DNA of 64,000 nucleotides, from NCBI RefSeq assembly GCF_900188085.1, contig NZ_FZOU01000005.1, positions 1 through 64,000 of the forward strand, given 5' to 3'. This document shows positions 51,008 to 58,030 of the stretch, in pieces. A program made the position numbers and the translations under genes. The stretch's first letter is position 1. Each line of letters opens with the position of its first letter. The notes under the pieces were generated by a model, which ran no database searches, was not told the origin of the DNA, and was given only the letters and a program-made list of their open reading frames with translations. This stretch comes from Granulicella rosea (lineage in GTDB: Bacteria; Acidobacteriota; Terriglobia; Terriglobales; Acidobacteriaceae).

Positions 51008-51228
51008 TCTGGGACGGGCGGGAACGCGCCAGCGACACAAACGGCTCGCACCCTGACCTGGTGCTGGCCCAAACCCTAGTCTACGAGGTAGCCATGGAAG
51101 AGAAGCTGAAACAAGAGGTCGAGGCCGCAACGAAGCGGTCTCAAGTCGCAGAGAAAGCCAAGCACGACGCGGCCATGGAAGGCCGGGTCTACACGCCACC
51201 CGAGAAGCAAAAGGGGGTGACGGCCTAA
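51004..51228 (+). CDS. Element ORF4, small coiled-coil-like protein, copy 1
   Basis: 74 aa; ATG 51004 overlaps the ORF3 stop (ATGA). The centre is charged and helical (EEKLKQEVEAATKRSQVAEK), likely a short coiled coil. The frame is open upstream to 50794, so it may be the second half of a protein begun in ORF3. No family recognised. Confidence 0.55.
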   Translation: MIWDGRERASDTNGSHPDLVLAQTLVYEVAMEEKLKQEVEAATKRSQVAEKAKHDAAMEGRVYTPPEKQKGVTA

Positions 51229-51503
51229 TGCTCACATCAAGTCAACAGAAGAAAGTCGACGAAGCGGAACGGGCAAGGCAGGCGGGAATCGCCAGCGCGC
51301 CGAAGCTCTCGGCTGCGACGGTGGAAGAGTATCTCAACTGGCTCGTCCACCACCTTCACCTACTGTCGAGCGAGAACATCGCCCATCGCCTCGCGGCGGC
51401 AGAACTCGTGGTCCGCATGCACATGGGCAACGCTCAAAACAAAGCGACTCAGCACACGCTCGTGGAGGACGGCGTAATCAAACCGCCACCGCAAGCAAGC
51501 TGA
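51228..51503 (+). CDS. Element ORF5, small protein of unknown function, copy 1
   Basis: 91 aa; ATG 51228 shares its A with the ORF4 stop (TAATG). Helical: SSQQKKVDEAERARQAGIAS, then VEEYLNWLVHHLHLLSSENI. Small, slightly acidic, no cysteine. Last gene of the operon; a terminator starts 14 bp later. Function unknown. Confidence 0.65.
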   Translation: MLTSSQQKKVDEAERARQAGIASAPKLSAATVEEYLNWLVHHLHLLSSENIAHRLAAAELVVRMHMGNAQNKATQHTLVEDGVIKPPPQAS

Positions 51504-51516
51504 GGTCAGCCATTCC

Positions 51517-51550
51517 AACCACCCCCCGCCCCCCGGTGGGGGGTGGTTTT
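51517..51550 (+). terminator. Terminator of the element operon, copy 1
   Basis: AACCACCCCCCGCC and GGTGGGGGGTGGTTTT form a stem (AACCACCCCCC / GGGGGGTGGTT) ending in TTTT. Confidence 0.9.
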
Positions 51551-52655
51551 GTATCTACGGTTTGGGCAAAAAAGAGACACAAGACTTGCGGGCCAGATGC
51601 CTCGCTCTGGCTCGCATCCTGGAAGCGCGTCGGCTACGCTCGATCTTCATCCTGGTGCGGTACCCTACCACCGCACCTCTCGCCTTCGGAGTCGTCCCAA
51701 CGGGTACGGGAACTACCGCTTCAGCGGCCAGCAAAGGCACCTCAGAGGCCGCAGGCGGCGTCGCTGGCTCCCACCTGGGCCTACGACACATCCGAATCGC
51801 GGCGGCGGCAACAGAGAGTCCGGGGGCCACGTCGTGCTCACCCTTCACAACTGGCCTACTCAATCTGTGCCGCCGCATGCCGTGGATCATACCACCTGTT
51901 GTGGTAGATCGCTCCTGGACGCACCCGTGCCTGTCCGCCGTGACAAAACGCGCAAATCCACGTCGCAGGCTGTGAAGCTGTGGATTCGCGCGTTTCGCAC
52001 TGCGAGGACAGACAACCGCAAAAGCAAAGGGTGAACCTCTCGTGCCGGGCTTCGCCCGCCACTCGCCCACGGACGCGGTGGCTTCGCGCTCATCTCCGCC
52101 TCGCCTGTCCGGGCTTTCGTTTGCCTCGGCGGTTTCGTCGCCTGGTGTGGGTCGTCCGCTCCGCGGGCCTGGCTCCGTTCGCGCTCGCGCCATGCACCCG
52201 GCCCGTCTCCCTGCGCTGCGCTTCGGTCGCGGCTCGCGCCGCCTGCGGCGGGCCGGGCTGCGGCCTGGGCCTCCGCCGGCGCTTCGCTCGGCTCCGGGCG
52301 TCGCGATGTTGCCGCGCCGCCCCTCCGGGCTACGGCCTTGCCGCCTTCGGCGGTGCCCTCCGCTCCTTCGCTCCTGCCTCGCTCACCCGGCTGCGCCGGG
52401 CACGCGGGGTCCCCCGTCCCCGCTGGTCGCTCCCCCGTGCGGCGGCACGCCGGGCCTCGCCCCTCCCGGCGTGTGTGCCCCGCCGCAGTGTGCCGCCCCG
52501 GTCGGCGTGGGCGCGCCTCGGGCATCTGCTCGCTGCCGCTCGCCTCGGTCTCGCACCGCCCCTCTGGTCGCCGCAAGGGTCGGCGCGGGTGTAGCGCCTG
52601 GGTTCCGGTCGACACCATCACCCGCGCCCGCGACGCCAAAAAGCCAGCAAAAAGA
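51551..52655. other. Gene-poor module of the element: hairpin series then adenine-depleted tract, copy 1
   Basis: No convincing gene on either strand. First part: hairpins at 51593-51612 (GCCAGA/TCTGGC), 51654-51677 (GGTGCGGT/ACCGCACC), 51890-51906 (TACCAC/GTGGTA) and 51946-51995 (AAACGCGCAAATCCAC / GTGGATTCGCGCGTTT, one mismatch). Second part: between 52081 and 52560 I count 11 adenines in 480 bases on the plus strand while T is common, a strong strand asymmetry. Could be a structured RNA, a replication or transfer origin, or a packaging-type site; nothing decides between these. Confidence 0.6.
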
Positions 52656-52657
52656 GA

Positions 52658-52692
52658 GGTGTCCACTTTTTAATGGACACCACGTGGACACC
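52658..52692. promoter_or_regulatory. Arm-type integrase-binding repeats, right end (copy 1)
   Basis: GGTGTCCA at 52658-52665, and its inverse TGGACACC at 52674-52681 and 52685-52692. With the left-end pair these frame the core in the junction between copies as in an attP. Confidence 0.7.
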
Positions 52693-52726
52693 GCATTAAT
52701 ACTGGTCAAACCGATCAGCGTCAGGC

Positions 52727-52747
52727 TTGTCGAGGACGAAGACCATG
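52727..52747. repeat. Internal att core at the junction of the two copies
   Basis: Same 21 bp as attL and attR. It carries element sequence on both sides (arms at 52658-52692 and 52800-52819), so it has the layout of an attP. Confidence 0.93.
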
Positions 52748-52799
52748 CACTCGATCATACCGAACCCTCGCTAGAATCGGCTATTCCCGCCTCCTCAGA

Positions 52800-52819
52800 G
52801 GTGTCCAACGAGGTGTCCA
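52800..52819. promoter_or_regulatory. Arm-type integrase-binding repeats, left end (copy 2)
   Basis: Two direct GGTGTCCA repeats, as at 49273-49292. Confidence 0.7.
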
Positions 52820-52821
52820 CG

Positions 52822-53795
52822 ATGTACCAGAAGGGCAATACATACTACGCAGACTGGCGCGACCGCAAGGGCGTGAGAAAAAGGAAAGCCTTCACCGATG
52901 AGAATCAAGCCCAAGCCTACGAGGATCATCAGAAGGGTGTTGCCCGCCCAAAAACCCGGCGGGAGGGGCTACAGTCGCCGAAGCCCTCACCCGCTTCACG
53001 CACGGCAAACGCCCGCGTCACTCCGCCGACGTCGCCGACATGCTTGTCAGGATCGCCGGCCAACTCCCGGCAAAAAGCATCGGGCCGACCCAAACGAACC
53101 TCCTCAATCGCTGGATCGACCGGTACCCCAGCGCCTTCACGCGCCACCACAAAGCCATTGCCGCAAAGACAGTCCTCCGTCACCTCGTCGAGTCGTGGGG
53201 TTCCAAAAAAGAGCTGATCGGCCAAATCAACAAGCCATCGAAACCGCGCCCGCGAAACGTAACCGCGACACCAGCAGAGAGGGCGGCTATCTTGCAGCAC
53301 GCGCGGCCACACATGCGCTGCTGGCTGCTGTTGTGCTCGGACCTTGCAATCCGGTCCGGCACGGCTATCGCGCTAACACCATCGTGCTACGACAAGGACG
53401 CAGGTGTGCTGCGGTTCCGAAGCAAGTACGAGTCAACCGTCGCACTGCCGGTAACGGCGGAACTCGCGGCGCTGCTCAACAAATGCGACGACCCGTGCCG
53501 CCCGTTTATAGCCCAACTAAGCGGGCGGCGGTCAACCTATGGCTCGCTCAGTGTGCAGTTCAGGAAGCTGCGGAAGTTGGCTGGGGTGACGCGGCAAATC
53601 ACGCCGCACGATCTGCGCAGGACGACGGCGCGGAACGTGTACCAGATAACGAAAGATTTGCGCATCGTCCAAGCCCTGCTCGGGCACGCCGACCTGGCTC
53701 ACACCGCTTGGTACCTGCAGGACGACATGACACCCGTGCTCTCGTCAACCCTGGAACTCGCCAAGCTCAACCCCACGACGGAGGTGATTCAATGA
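52822..53795 (+). CDS. Tyrosine recombinase/integrase read in two frames, copy 2
   Basis: Identical to copy 1: N-terminal frame from ATG 52822, slip heptamer CCCAAAA at 52947-52953, catalytic frame to the stop at 53795 with the same Arg-Lys-His-Arg-His-Tyr set. That the shift is the same in both copies means it arose before the duplication, or is a systematic base-call effect. Confidence 0.83.
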
Positions 53796-54229
53796 CAACC
53801 CTGCTCCGCGAGGACTATTCCGATTCGGTGCTGGGCTGGATTCAGTTCGCAACCGACGCGGCCAAAGAGGCTGAGCAAGCCTCAACGGAGGCCGGCGAAA
53901 AGCCGCGCGGCTCGATAGGCCGGCAGGCCTTCAACGCGGCCACACGTGCCAGGGCGTTCGACGAGGGTCTGTACAGGACCCTGCGGGCCATAGAGGAACA
54001 AGTCGGCCCGCTCGAGCGCGCCGGGGGAAAGGTTGGCCCCAACCCGGCAGTGCGTGACGCCTTCATTGCCTGCCTGCCTCCACTCACCACCCGGCAACGG
54101 GTCAAAGCCTTCATCGCCTGCATCGTCCACGGCCAACTCCATGGCTACCTCGAAGGGGCGGAGGTCAAGTCTCTGCTCTACGCTGCCCAACTGGCCCTAT
54201 CGGCCCATCACAGAAAGGAAGCCCGTTGA
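53792..54229 (+). CDS. Element ORF2, copy 2
   Basis: 145 aa, translation identical to 50265-50702; ATGA overlap with the integrase. Function unknown. Confidence 0.68.
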   Translation: MTTLLREDYSDSVLGWIQFATDAAKEAEQASTEAGEKPRGSIGRQAFNAATRARAFDEGLYRTLRAIEEQVGPLERAGGKVGPNPAVRDAFIACLPPLTTRQRVKAFIACIVHGQLHGYLEGAEVKSLLYAAQLALSAHHRKEAR

Positions 54230-54534
54230 ACCTAACTCAGTCCCTTACCCTCGGCTTCGTGCCTGCCTGCCGCTTCTGCGTCCTGGAAGTGGAAACCACC
54301 GTCGCCCAAGCTATCCGTGAGCCTGGCGTCCGCGCGATCAGCATCCGCGCGGAGAATCGCTGCCAGCACGAAACCGCGAAGGATTTGACGGCCCGGCTTC
54401 AGTCCAGCAAGGTTACGTCGATGCCAAAACCCGCGCCGGACGCGGCTACTGCCGCATCCGAACCCGCACCCCACCCCCCTACCCAGCCCGCATTGCCTGG
54501 CGTGGCATCGCCGCTCAACGGGCTGGATGGATGA
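54226..54534 (+). CDS. Element ORF3, copy 2
   Basis: 102 aa, identical to 50699-51007; TTG start overlapping the ORF2 stop, CRFC pair, and the same possible -1 continuation into ORF4. Confidence 0.48.
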   Translation: MNLTQSLTLGFVPACRFCVLEVETTVAQAIREPGVRAISIRAENRCQHETAKDLTARLQSSKVTSMPKPAPDAATAASEPAPHPPTQPALPGVASPLNGLDG

Positions 54535-54755
54535 TCTGGGACGGGCGGGAACGCGCCAGCGACACAAACGGCTCGCACCCTGACCTGGTGCTGGCCCAAA
54601 CCCTAGTCTACGAGGTAGCCATGGAAGAGAAGCTGAAACAAGAGGTCGAGGCCGCAACGAAGCGGTCTCAAGTCGCAGAGAAAGCCAAGCACGACGCGGC
54701 CATGGAAGGCCGGGTCTACACGCCACCCGAGAAGCAAAAGGGGGTGACGGCCTAA
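54531..54755 (+). CDS. Element ORF4, copy 2
   Basis: 74 aa, identical to 51004-51228. Charged helical centre; function unknown. Confidence 0.53.
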   Translation: MIWDGRERASDTNGSHPDLVLAQTLVYEVAMEEKLKQEVEAATKRSQVAEKAKHDAAMEGRVYTPPEKQKGVTA

Positions 54756-55030
54756 TGCTCACATCAAGTCAACAGAAGAAAGTCGACGAAGCGGAACGGG
54801 CAAGGCAGGCGGGAATCGCCAGCGCGCCGAAGCTCTCGGCTGCGACGGTGGAAGAGTATCTCAACTGGCTCGTCCACCACCTTCACCTACTGTCGAGCGA
54901 GAACATCGCCCATCGCCTCGCGGCGGCAGAACTCGTGGTCCGCATGCACATGGGCAACGCTCAAAACAAAGCGACTCAGCACACGCTCGTGGAGGACGGC
55001 GTAATCAAACCGCCACCGCAAGCAAGCTGA
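54755..55030 (+). CDS. Element ORF5, copy 2
   Basis: 91 aa, identical to 51228-51503; TAATG overlap with ORF4. Function unknown. Confidence 0.63.
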   Translation: MLTSSQQKKVDEAERARQAGIASAPKLSAATVEEYLNWLVHHLHLLSSENIAHRLAAAELVVRMHMGNAQNKATQHTLVEDGVIKPPPQAS

Positions 55031-55043
55031 GGTCAGCCATTCC

Positions 55044-55077
55044 AACCACCCCCCGCCCCCCGGTGGGGGGTGGTTTT
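55044..55077 (+). terminator. Terminator of the element operon, copy 2
   Basis: Same GC-rich stem and TTTT as 51517-51550. Confidence 0.9.
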
Positions 55078-56182
55078 GTATCTACGGTTTGGGCAAAAAA
55101 GAGACACAAGACTTGCGGGCCAGATGCCTCGCTCTGGCTCGCATCCTGGAAGCGCGTCGGCTACGCTCGATCTTCATCCTGGTGCGGTACCCTACCACCG
55201 CACCTCTCGCCTTCGGAGTCGTCCCAACGGGTACGGGAACTACCGCTTCAGCGGCCAGCAAAGGCACCTCAGAGGCCGCAGGCGGCGTCGCTGGCTCCCA
55301 CCTGGGCCTACGACACATCCGAATCGCGGCGGCGGCAACAGAGAGTCCGGGGGCCACGTCGTGCTCACCCTTCACAACTGGCCTACTCAATCTGTGCCGC
55401 CGCATGCCGTGGATCATACCACCTGTTGTGGTAGATCGCTCCTGGACGCACCCGTGCCTGTCCGCCGTGACAAAACGCGCAAATCCACGTCGCAGGCTGT
55501 GAAGCTGTGGATTCGCGCGTTTCGCACTGCGAGGACAGACAACCGCAAAAGCAAAGGGTGAACCTCTCGTGCCGGGCTTCGCCCGCCACTCGCCCACGGA
55601 CGCGGTGGCTTCGCGCTCATCTCCGCCTCGCCTGTCCGGGCTTTCGTTTGCCTCGGCGGTTTCGTCGCCTGGTGTGGGTCGTCCGCTCCGCGGGCCTGGC
55701 TCCGTTCGCGCTCGCGCCATGCACCCGGCCCGTCTCCCTGCGCTGCGCTTCGGTCGCGGCTCGCGCCGCCTGCGGCGGGCCGGGCTGCGGCCTGGGCCTC
55801 CGCCGGCGCTTCGCTCGGCTCCGGGCGTCGCGATGTTGCCGCGCCGCCCCTCCGGGCTACGGCCTTGCCGCCTTCGGCGGTGCCCTCCGCTCCTTCGCTC
55901 CTGCCTCGCTCACCCGGCTGCGCCGGGCACGCGGGGTCCCCCGTCCCCGCTGGTCGCTCCCCCGTGCGGCGGCACGCCGGGCCTCGCCCCTCCCGGCGTG
56001 TGTGCCCCGCCGCAGTGTGCCGCCCCGGTCGGCGTGGGCGCGCCTCGGGCATCTGCTCGCTGCCGCTCGCCTCGGTCTCGCACCGCCCCTCTGGTCGCCG
56101 CAAGGGTCGGCGCGGGTGTAGCGCCTGGGTTCCGGTCGACACCATCACCCGCGCCCGCGACGCCAAAAAGCCAGCAAAAAGA
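55078..56182. other. Gene-poor hairpin and adenine-depleted module, copy 2
   Basis: Repeat of 51551-52655: hairpins at 55120, 55181, 55417 and 55473, adenine-poor tract at about 55608-56087. Confidence 0.6.
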
Positions 56183-56184
56183 GA

Positions 56185-56219
56185 GGTGTCCACTTTTTAA
56201 TGGACACCACGTGGACACC
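56185..56219. promoter_or_regulatory. Arm-type integrase-binding repeats, right end (copy 2)
   Basis: One GGTGTCCA and two TGGACACC, as at 52658-52692, 35 bp before the attR core. Confidence 0.7.
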
Positions 56220-56222
56220 GCA

Positions 56223-56273
56223 TTAATACTGGTCAAACCGATCAGCGTCAGGCTTGTCGAGGACGAAGACCAT
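56223..56273 (-). pseudogene. Detached 5' stub of trpG at attR
   Basis: The native ATG at 56273 with its upstream GGAGTA (56284-56289) now reads seven trpG codons and then element sequence (MVFVLDKPDADRFDQY) to TAA at 56223. The native trpG translation signals therefore drive a 16-codon stub. Confidence 0.7.
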
Positions 56274-56274
56274 G
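56254..56274. repeat. attR core of the integrative element
   Basis: Third copy of the 21-bp core. To the right, TGACTAGTTTACTCCC is the original trpG leader. Confidence 0.95.
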
Positions 56275-56323
56275 TGACTAGTTTACTCCCGACATGGGAG
56301 CGGCGACCCGATATGCTGTTGGC

Positions 56324-56881
56324 ATGTACACGCCAAAGCACACCGCCGAGACCGATGTCGACACCCTGCGGCAGTTCGTACGCGAAAATCCTCTCTGCGC
56401 GCTGGTGACGCAGACCGCGGCAGGGCTCGTCGCGACGCATCTGCCGCTGATCCTGCATACCGAGGGCGAAGGCTTCGGCGTGCTGCGTGGGCACATGGCG
56501 CGGGCCAACCTGCATTGGCGCGACAGCCTGCAGGGGGTGCAGGCGCTGGGCATCTTCACCGGTCCCGAGCACTATATCTCGGCCGCCTGGTATCCCGGCA
56601 AGCAGGTCCATCACAAGGATGTGCCGACCTGGAACTACACTGCCGTCCACGTCTACGGCGCGCTGCGTGTGATCGAGGATGCGGACTGGCTGCTCGCCCA
56701 TCTGCGCGCGCTCACCGACCGTCACGAGGCGTCGGTCGGGATGTCGTGGAGCGTCGACGATGCGGCGCCGGGCTTCATCGAGCATCTGACGCGCGCCATC
56801 GTCGGCGTGGAGCTGGACGCGGTGGGAACCCCGGCCAGCGCGGCGATGGGCGAGCTGGTGCGGTCGCGGCGTCCCCGCTGA
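56324..56881 (+). CDS. PaiB-like FMN-binding protein, short C-terminus
   Basis: 185 aa from ATG 56324. Split-barrel flavin-binding fold of the PaiB/FMN_bind_2 family: MYTPKHTAETDVDTLRQFV, NPLCALVT, ATHLPLIL, GHMARANLHWR, YISAAWYP and VPTWNYTAVHVYG. PaiB proteins normally continue after the AIVGVEL strand with a KLSQN-type segment; here the protein ends at ELVRSRRPR, about 20 residues short. Some relatives act as repressors of stress or degradative enzymes. It was the divergent neighbour of trpG before the element inserted. Confidence 0.83.
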   Translation: MYTPKHTAETDVDTLRQFVRENPLCALVTQTAAGLVATHLPLILHTEGEGFGVLRGHMARANLHWRDSLQGVQALGIFTGPEHYISAAWYPGKQVHHKDVPTWNYTAVHVYGALRVIEDADWLLAHLRALTDRHEASVGMSWSVDDAAPGFIEHLTRAIVGVELDAVGTPASAAMGELVRSRRPR

Positions 56882-57082
56882 GCCGCTGCCGTTCGTTACA
56901 TTTCTTTACACATTTCGCCTTGTCTTTTGAACTCGGACTGGATTAGTCTTAATTAGACGAAGTTTTGTCTTTGAGTCTCGACGAACATATTCCCCGTCTC
57001 TACGGGCGGCGCAGGTAAGGAACTCCGGCTACGGCACGGGGCTCGCTGCAGTGCGTCTGAACGAATGCGAAAAGGAACGACG

Positions 57083-57934
57083 ATGCGGTTGCAATGCGGC
57101 GTGATGCCGGTCCTCAAGGTGGGTGTTGGATTGTTGGCGCTGGCTTGCGCGGCGCTGTATGCGCAAGGTCCGGGCGGCGGCAGCGGACGTCCGCAGCAGC
57201 CGCGCCCGGTGCTGCTGGCGCTCGATGTGGATCGCGACGGAACGCTGTCGGCGGCGGAGATTGCCGCTGCGCCGAAGGTGTTGCCGACACTGGACGCCGA
57301 CGGCGACGGGCAGTTGAGTTCGCTCGAGTATCTGCCGAAGCAGAACGATCCGAACGCAGTCGATCCCGACGCGCTGGTCGCGCGGTTGATGGTGTTGGAC
57401 AAAAACGGAGACGGCGTACTGACCGCCGACGAGCTTCCGGAGCGGCTGGGCGGCATGATGGCGCGGCTGGATGCGAACCACGACGGCAGGATCACGCCGG
57501 ACGAGGTTCGCGCCTCCGCGACGAAGCAGGGCGGCCCGGCCGGTCGACGGCTGACCGGGGCGGGGGCGACTCGCATGGACCCGGTGTTGAACGCGATCGA
57601 TGCGGACCACGACGGAGTTCTGTCGGCGGCGGAGATTGCCAATGCGGCGGCGGCGCTGCGGTCGCTCGATCGGAACGGCGACGGCCAGTTGACGCCGGAC
57701 GAACTGAAGATGCGTCAGCAGACGCCGGCCGACCGCGCGCAGCACACGCTGGACGAGTGGGACACGAACAAGGACGGCAAGCTGAGCAAGGCCGAGGCGC
57801 CGGATCGCATGCAGGAGCAGTTCGAGAAGATCGATACGAACGGCGACGGATTCCTCGATCTGGCGGAGCTGACGGCCTACAACGCCGCTCAGCCTGCGCA
57901 GGGACCGCGCCCAAACAGCGAAGGAAAGCAGTAG
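57083..57934 (+). CDS. Exported protein with eight EF-hand calcium loops
   Basis: 283 aa from ATG 57083 (AAAAGGA upstream). Signal peptide (VLKVGVGLLALACAALYAQG), then eight EF-hand loops: DVDRDGTLSAAE, DADGDGQLSSLE, DKNGDGVLTADE, DANHDGRITPDE, DADHDGVLSAAE, DRNGDGQLTPDE, DTNKDGKLSKAE and DTNGDGFLDLAE. A periplasmic or surface calcium-binding protein. The next genes encode an ApbE-DUF2271 protein and a PepSY-type membrane protein. Confidence 0.9.
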   Translation: MRLQCGVMPVLKVGVGLLALACAALYAQGPGGGSGRPQQPRPVLLALDVDRDGTLSAAEIAAAPKVLPTLDADGDGQLSSLEYLPKQNDPNAVDPDALVARLMVLDKNGDGVLTADELPERLGGMMARLDANHDGRITPDEVRASATKQGGPAGRRLTGAGATRMDPVLNAIDADHDGVLSAAEIANAAAALRSLDRNGDGQLTPDELKMRQQTPADRAQHTLDEWDTNKDGKLSKAEAPDRMQEQFEKIDTNGDGFLDLAELTAYNAAQPAQGPRPNSEGKQ

Positions 57935-57967
57935 TTCCAAGCCAGCACATGCGACCACAAAAGCGAA

Positions 57968-58000
57968 AAGCGGATCCTTCGCCTCGCTCAGGATGACAAA
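57968..58000. repeat. Partial family A repeat
   Basis: GCGGATCCTTCGCCTCGCTC followed by AGGATGACAAACC, between the EF-hand and apbE genes. Confidence 0.65.
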
Positions 58001-58030
58001 CCGTTTTCGGTGAACAAGGGAGAAGAACGG

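Larger units (their letters stand above)
49200..52726 (+). mobile_element. Integrative element, copy 1 of a tandem pair (3,527 bp)
   Basis: Bounded by the 21-bp core. Order: core, arm-type repeats, tyrosine integrase, four small overlapping ORFs, terminator, hairpin-rich region, adenine-poor region, arm-type repeats, next core. No transposase, replication, conjugation or phage structural gene is recognisable. Every ORF translation is identical to that in copy 2, so the duplication is recent. Probably a minimal integrase-mobilised element or satellite that relies on host or helper functions; that is inference. Confidence 0.92.
52727..56253 (+). mobile_element. Integrative element, copy 2 of the tandem pair (3,527 bp)
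   Basis: Exact repeat of copy 1 at +3,527 in every stretch I compared, including the two-frame integrase. Its right end abuts the attR core and the old trpG leader. Confidence 0.92.

Noticed and set aside
51887..52666. Minus-strand 259-aa open frame in the adenine-poor tract (and copy at 55414-56193)
   Set aside because: Arg/Gly/Ala/Glu-rich without any domain; stops are avoided simply because T is almost absent on that strand. Not excluded, but unsupported.
51551..52726. Group II intron or retron in the gene-poor part of the element
   Set aside because: No reverse transcriptase, no domain V-like hairpin with the usual catalytic triad, and the integrase with att cores explains mobility.
49200..56274. 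Prophage or insertion sequence
   Set aside because: No capsid, terminase, lysis or DDE transposase gene; the boundaries are 21-bp direct cores, not terminal inverted repeats with short target duplications.
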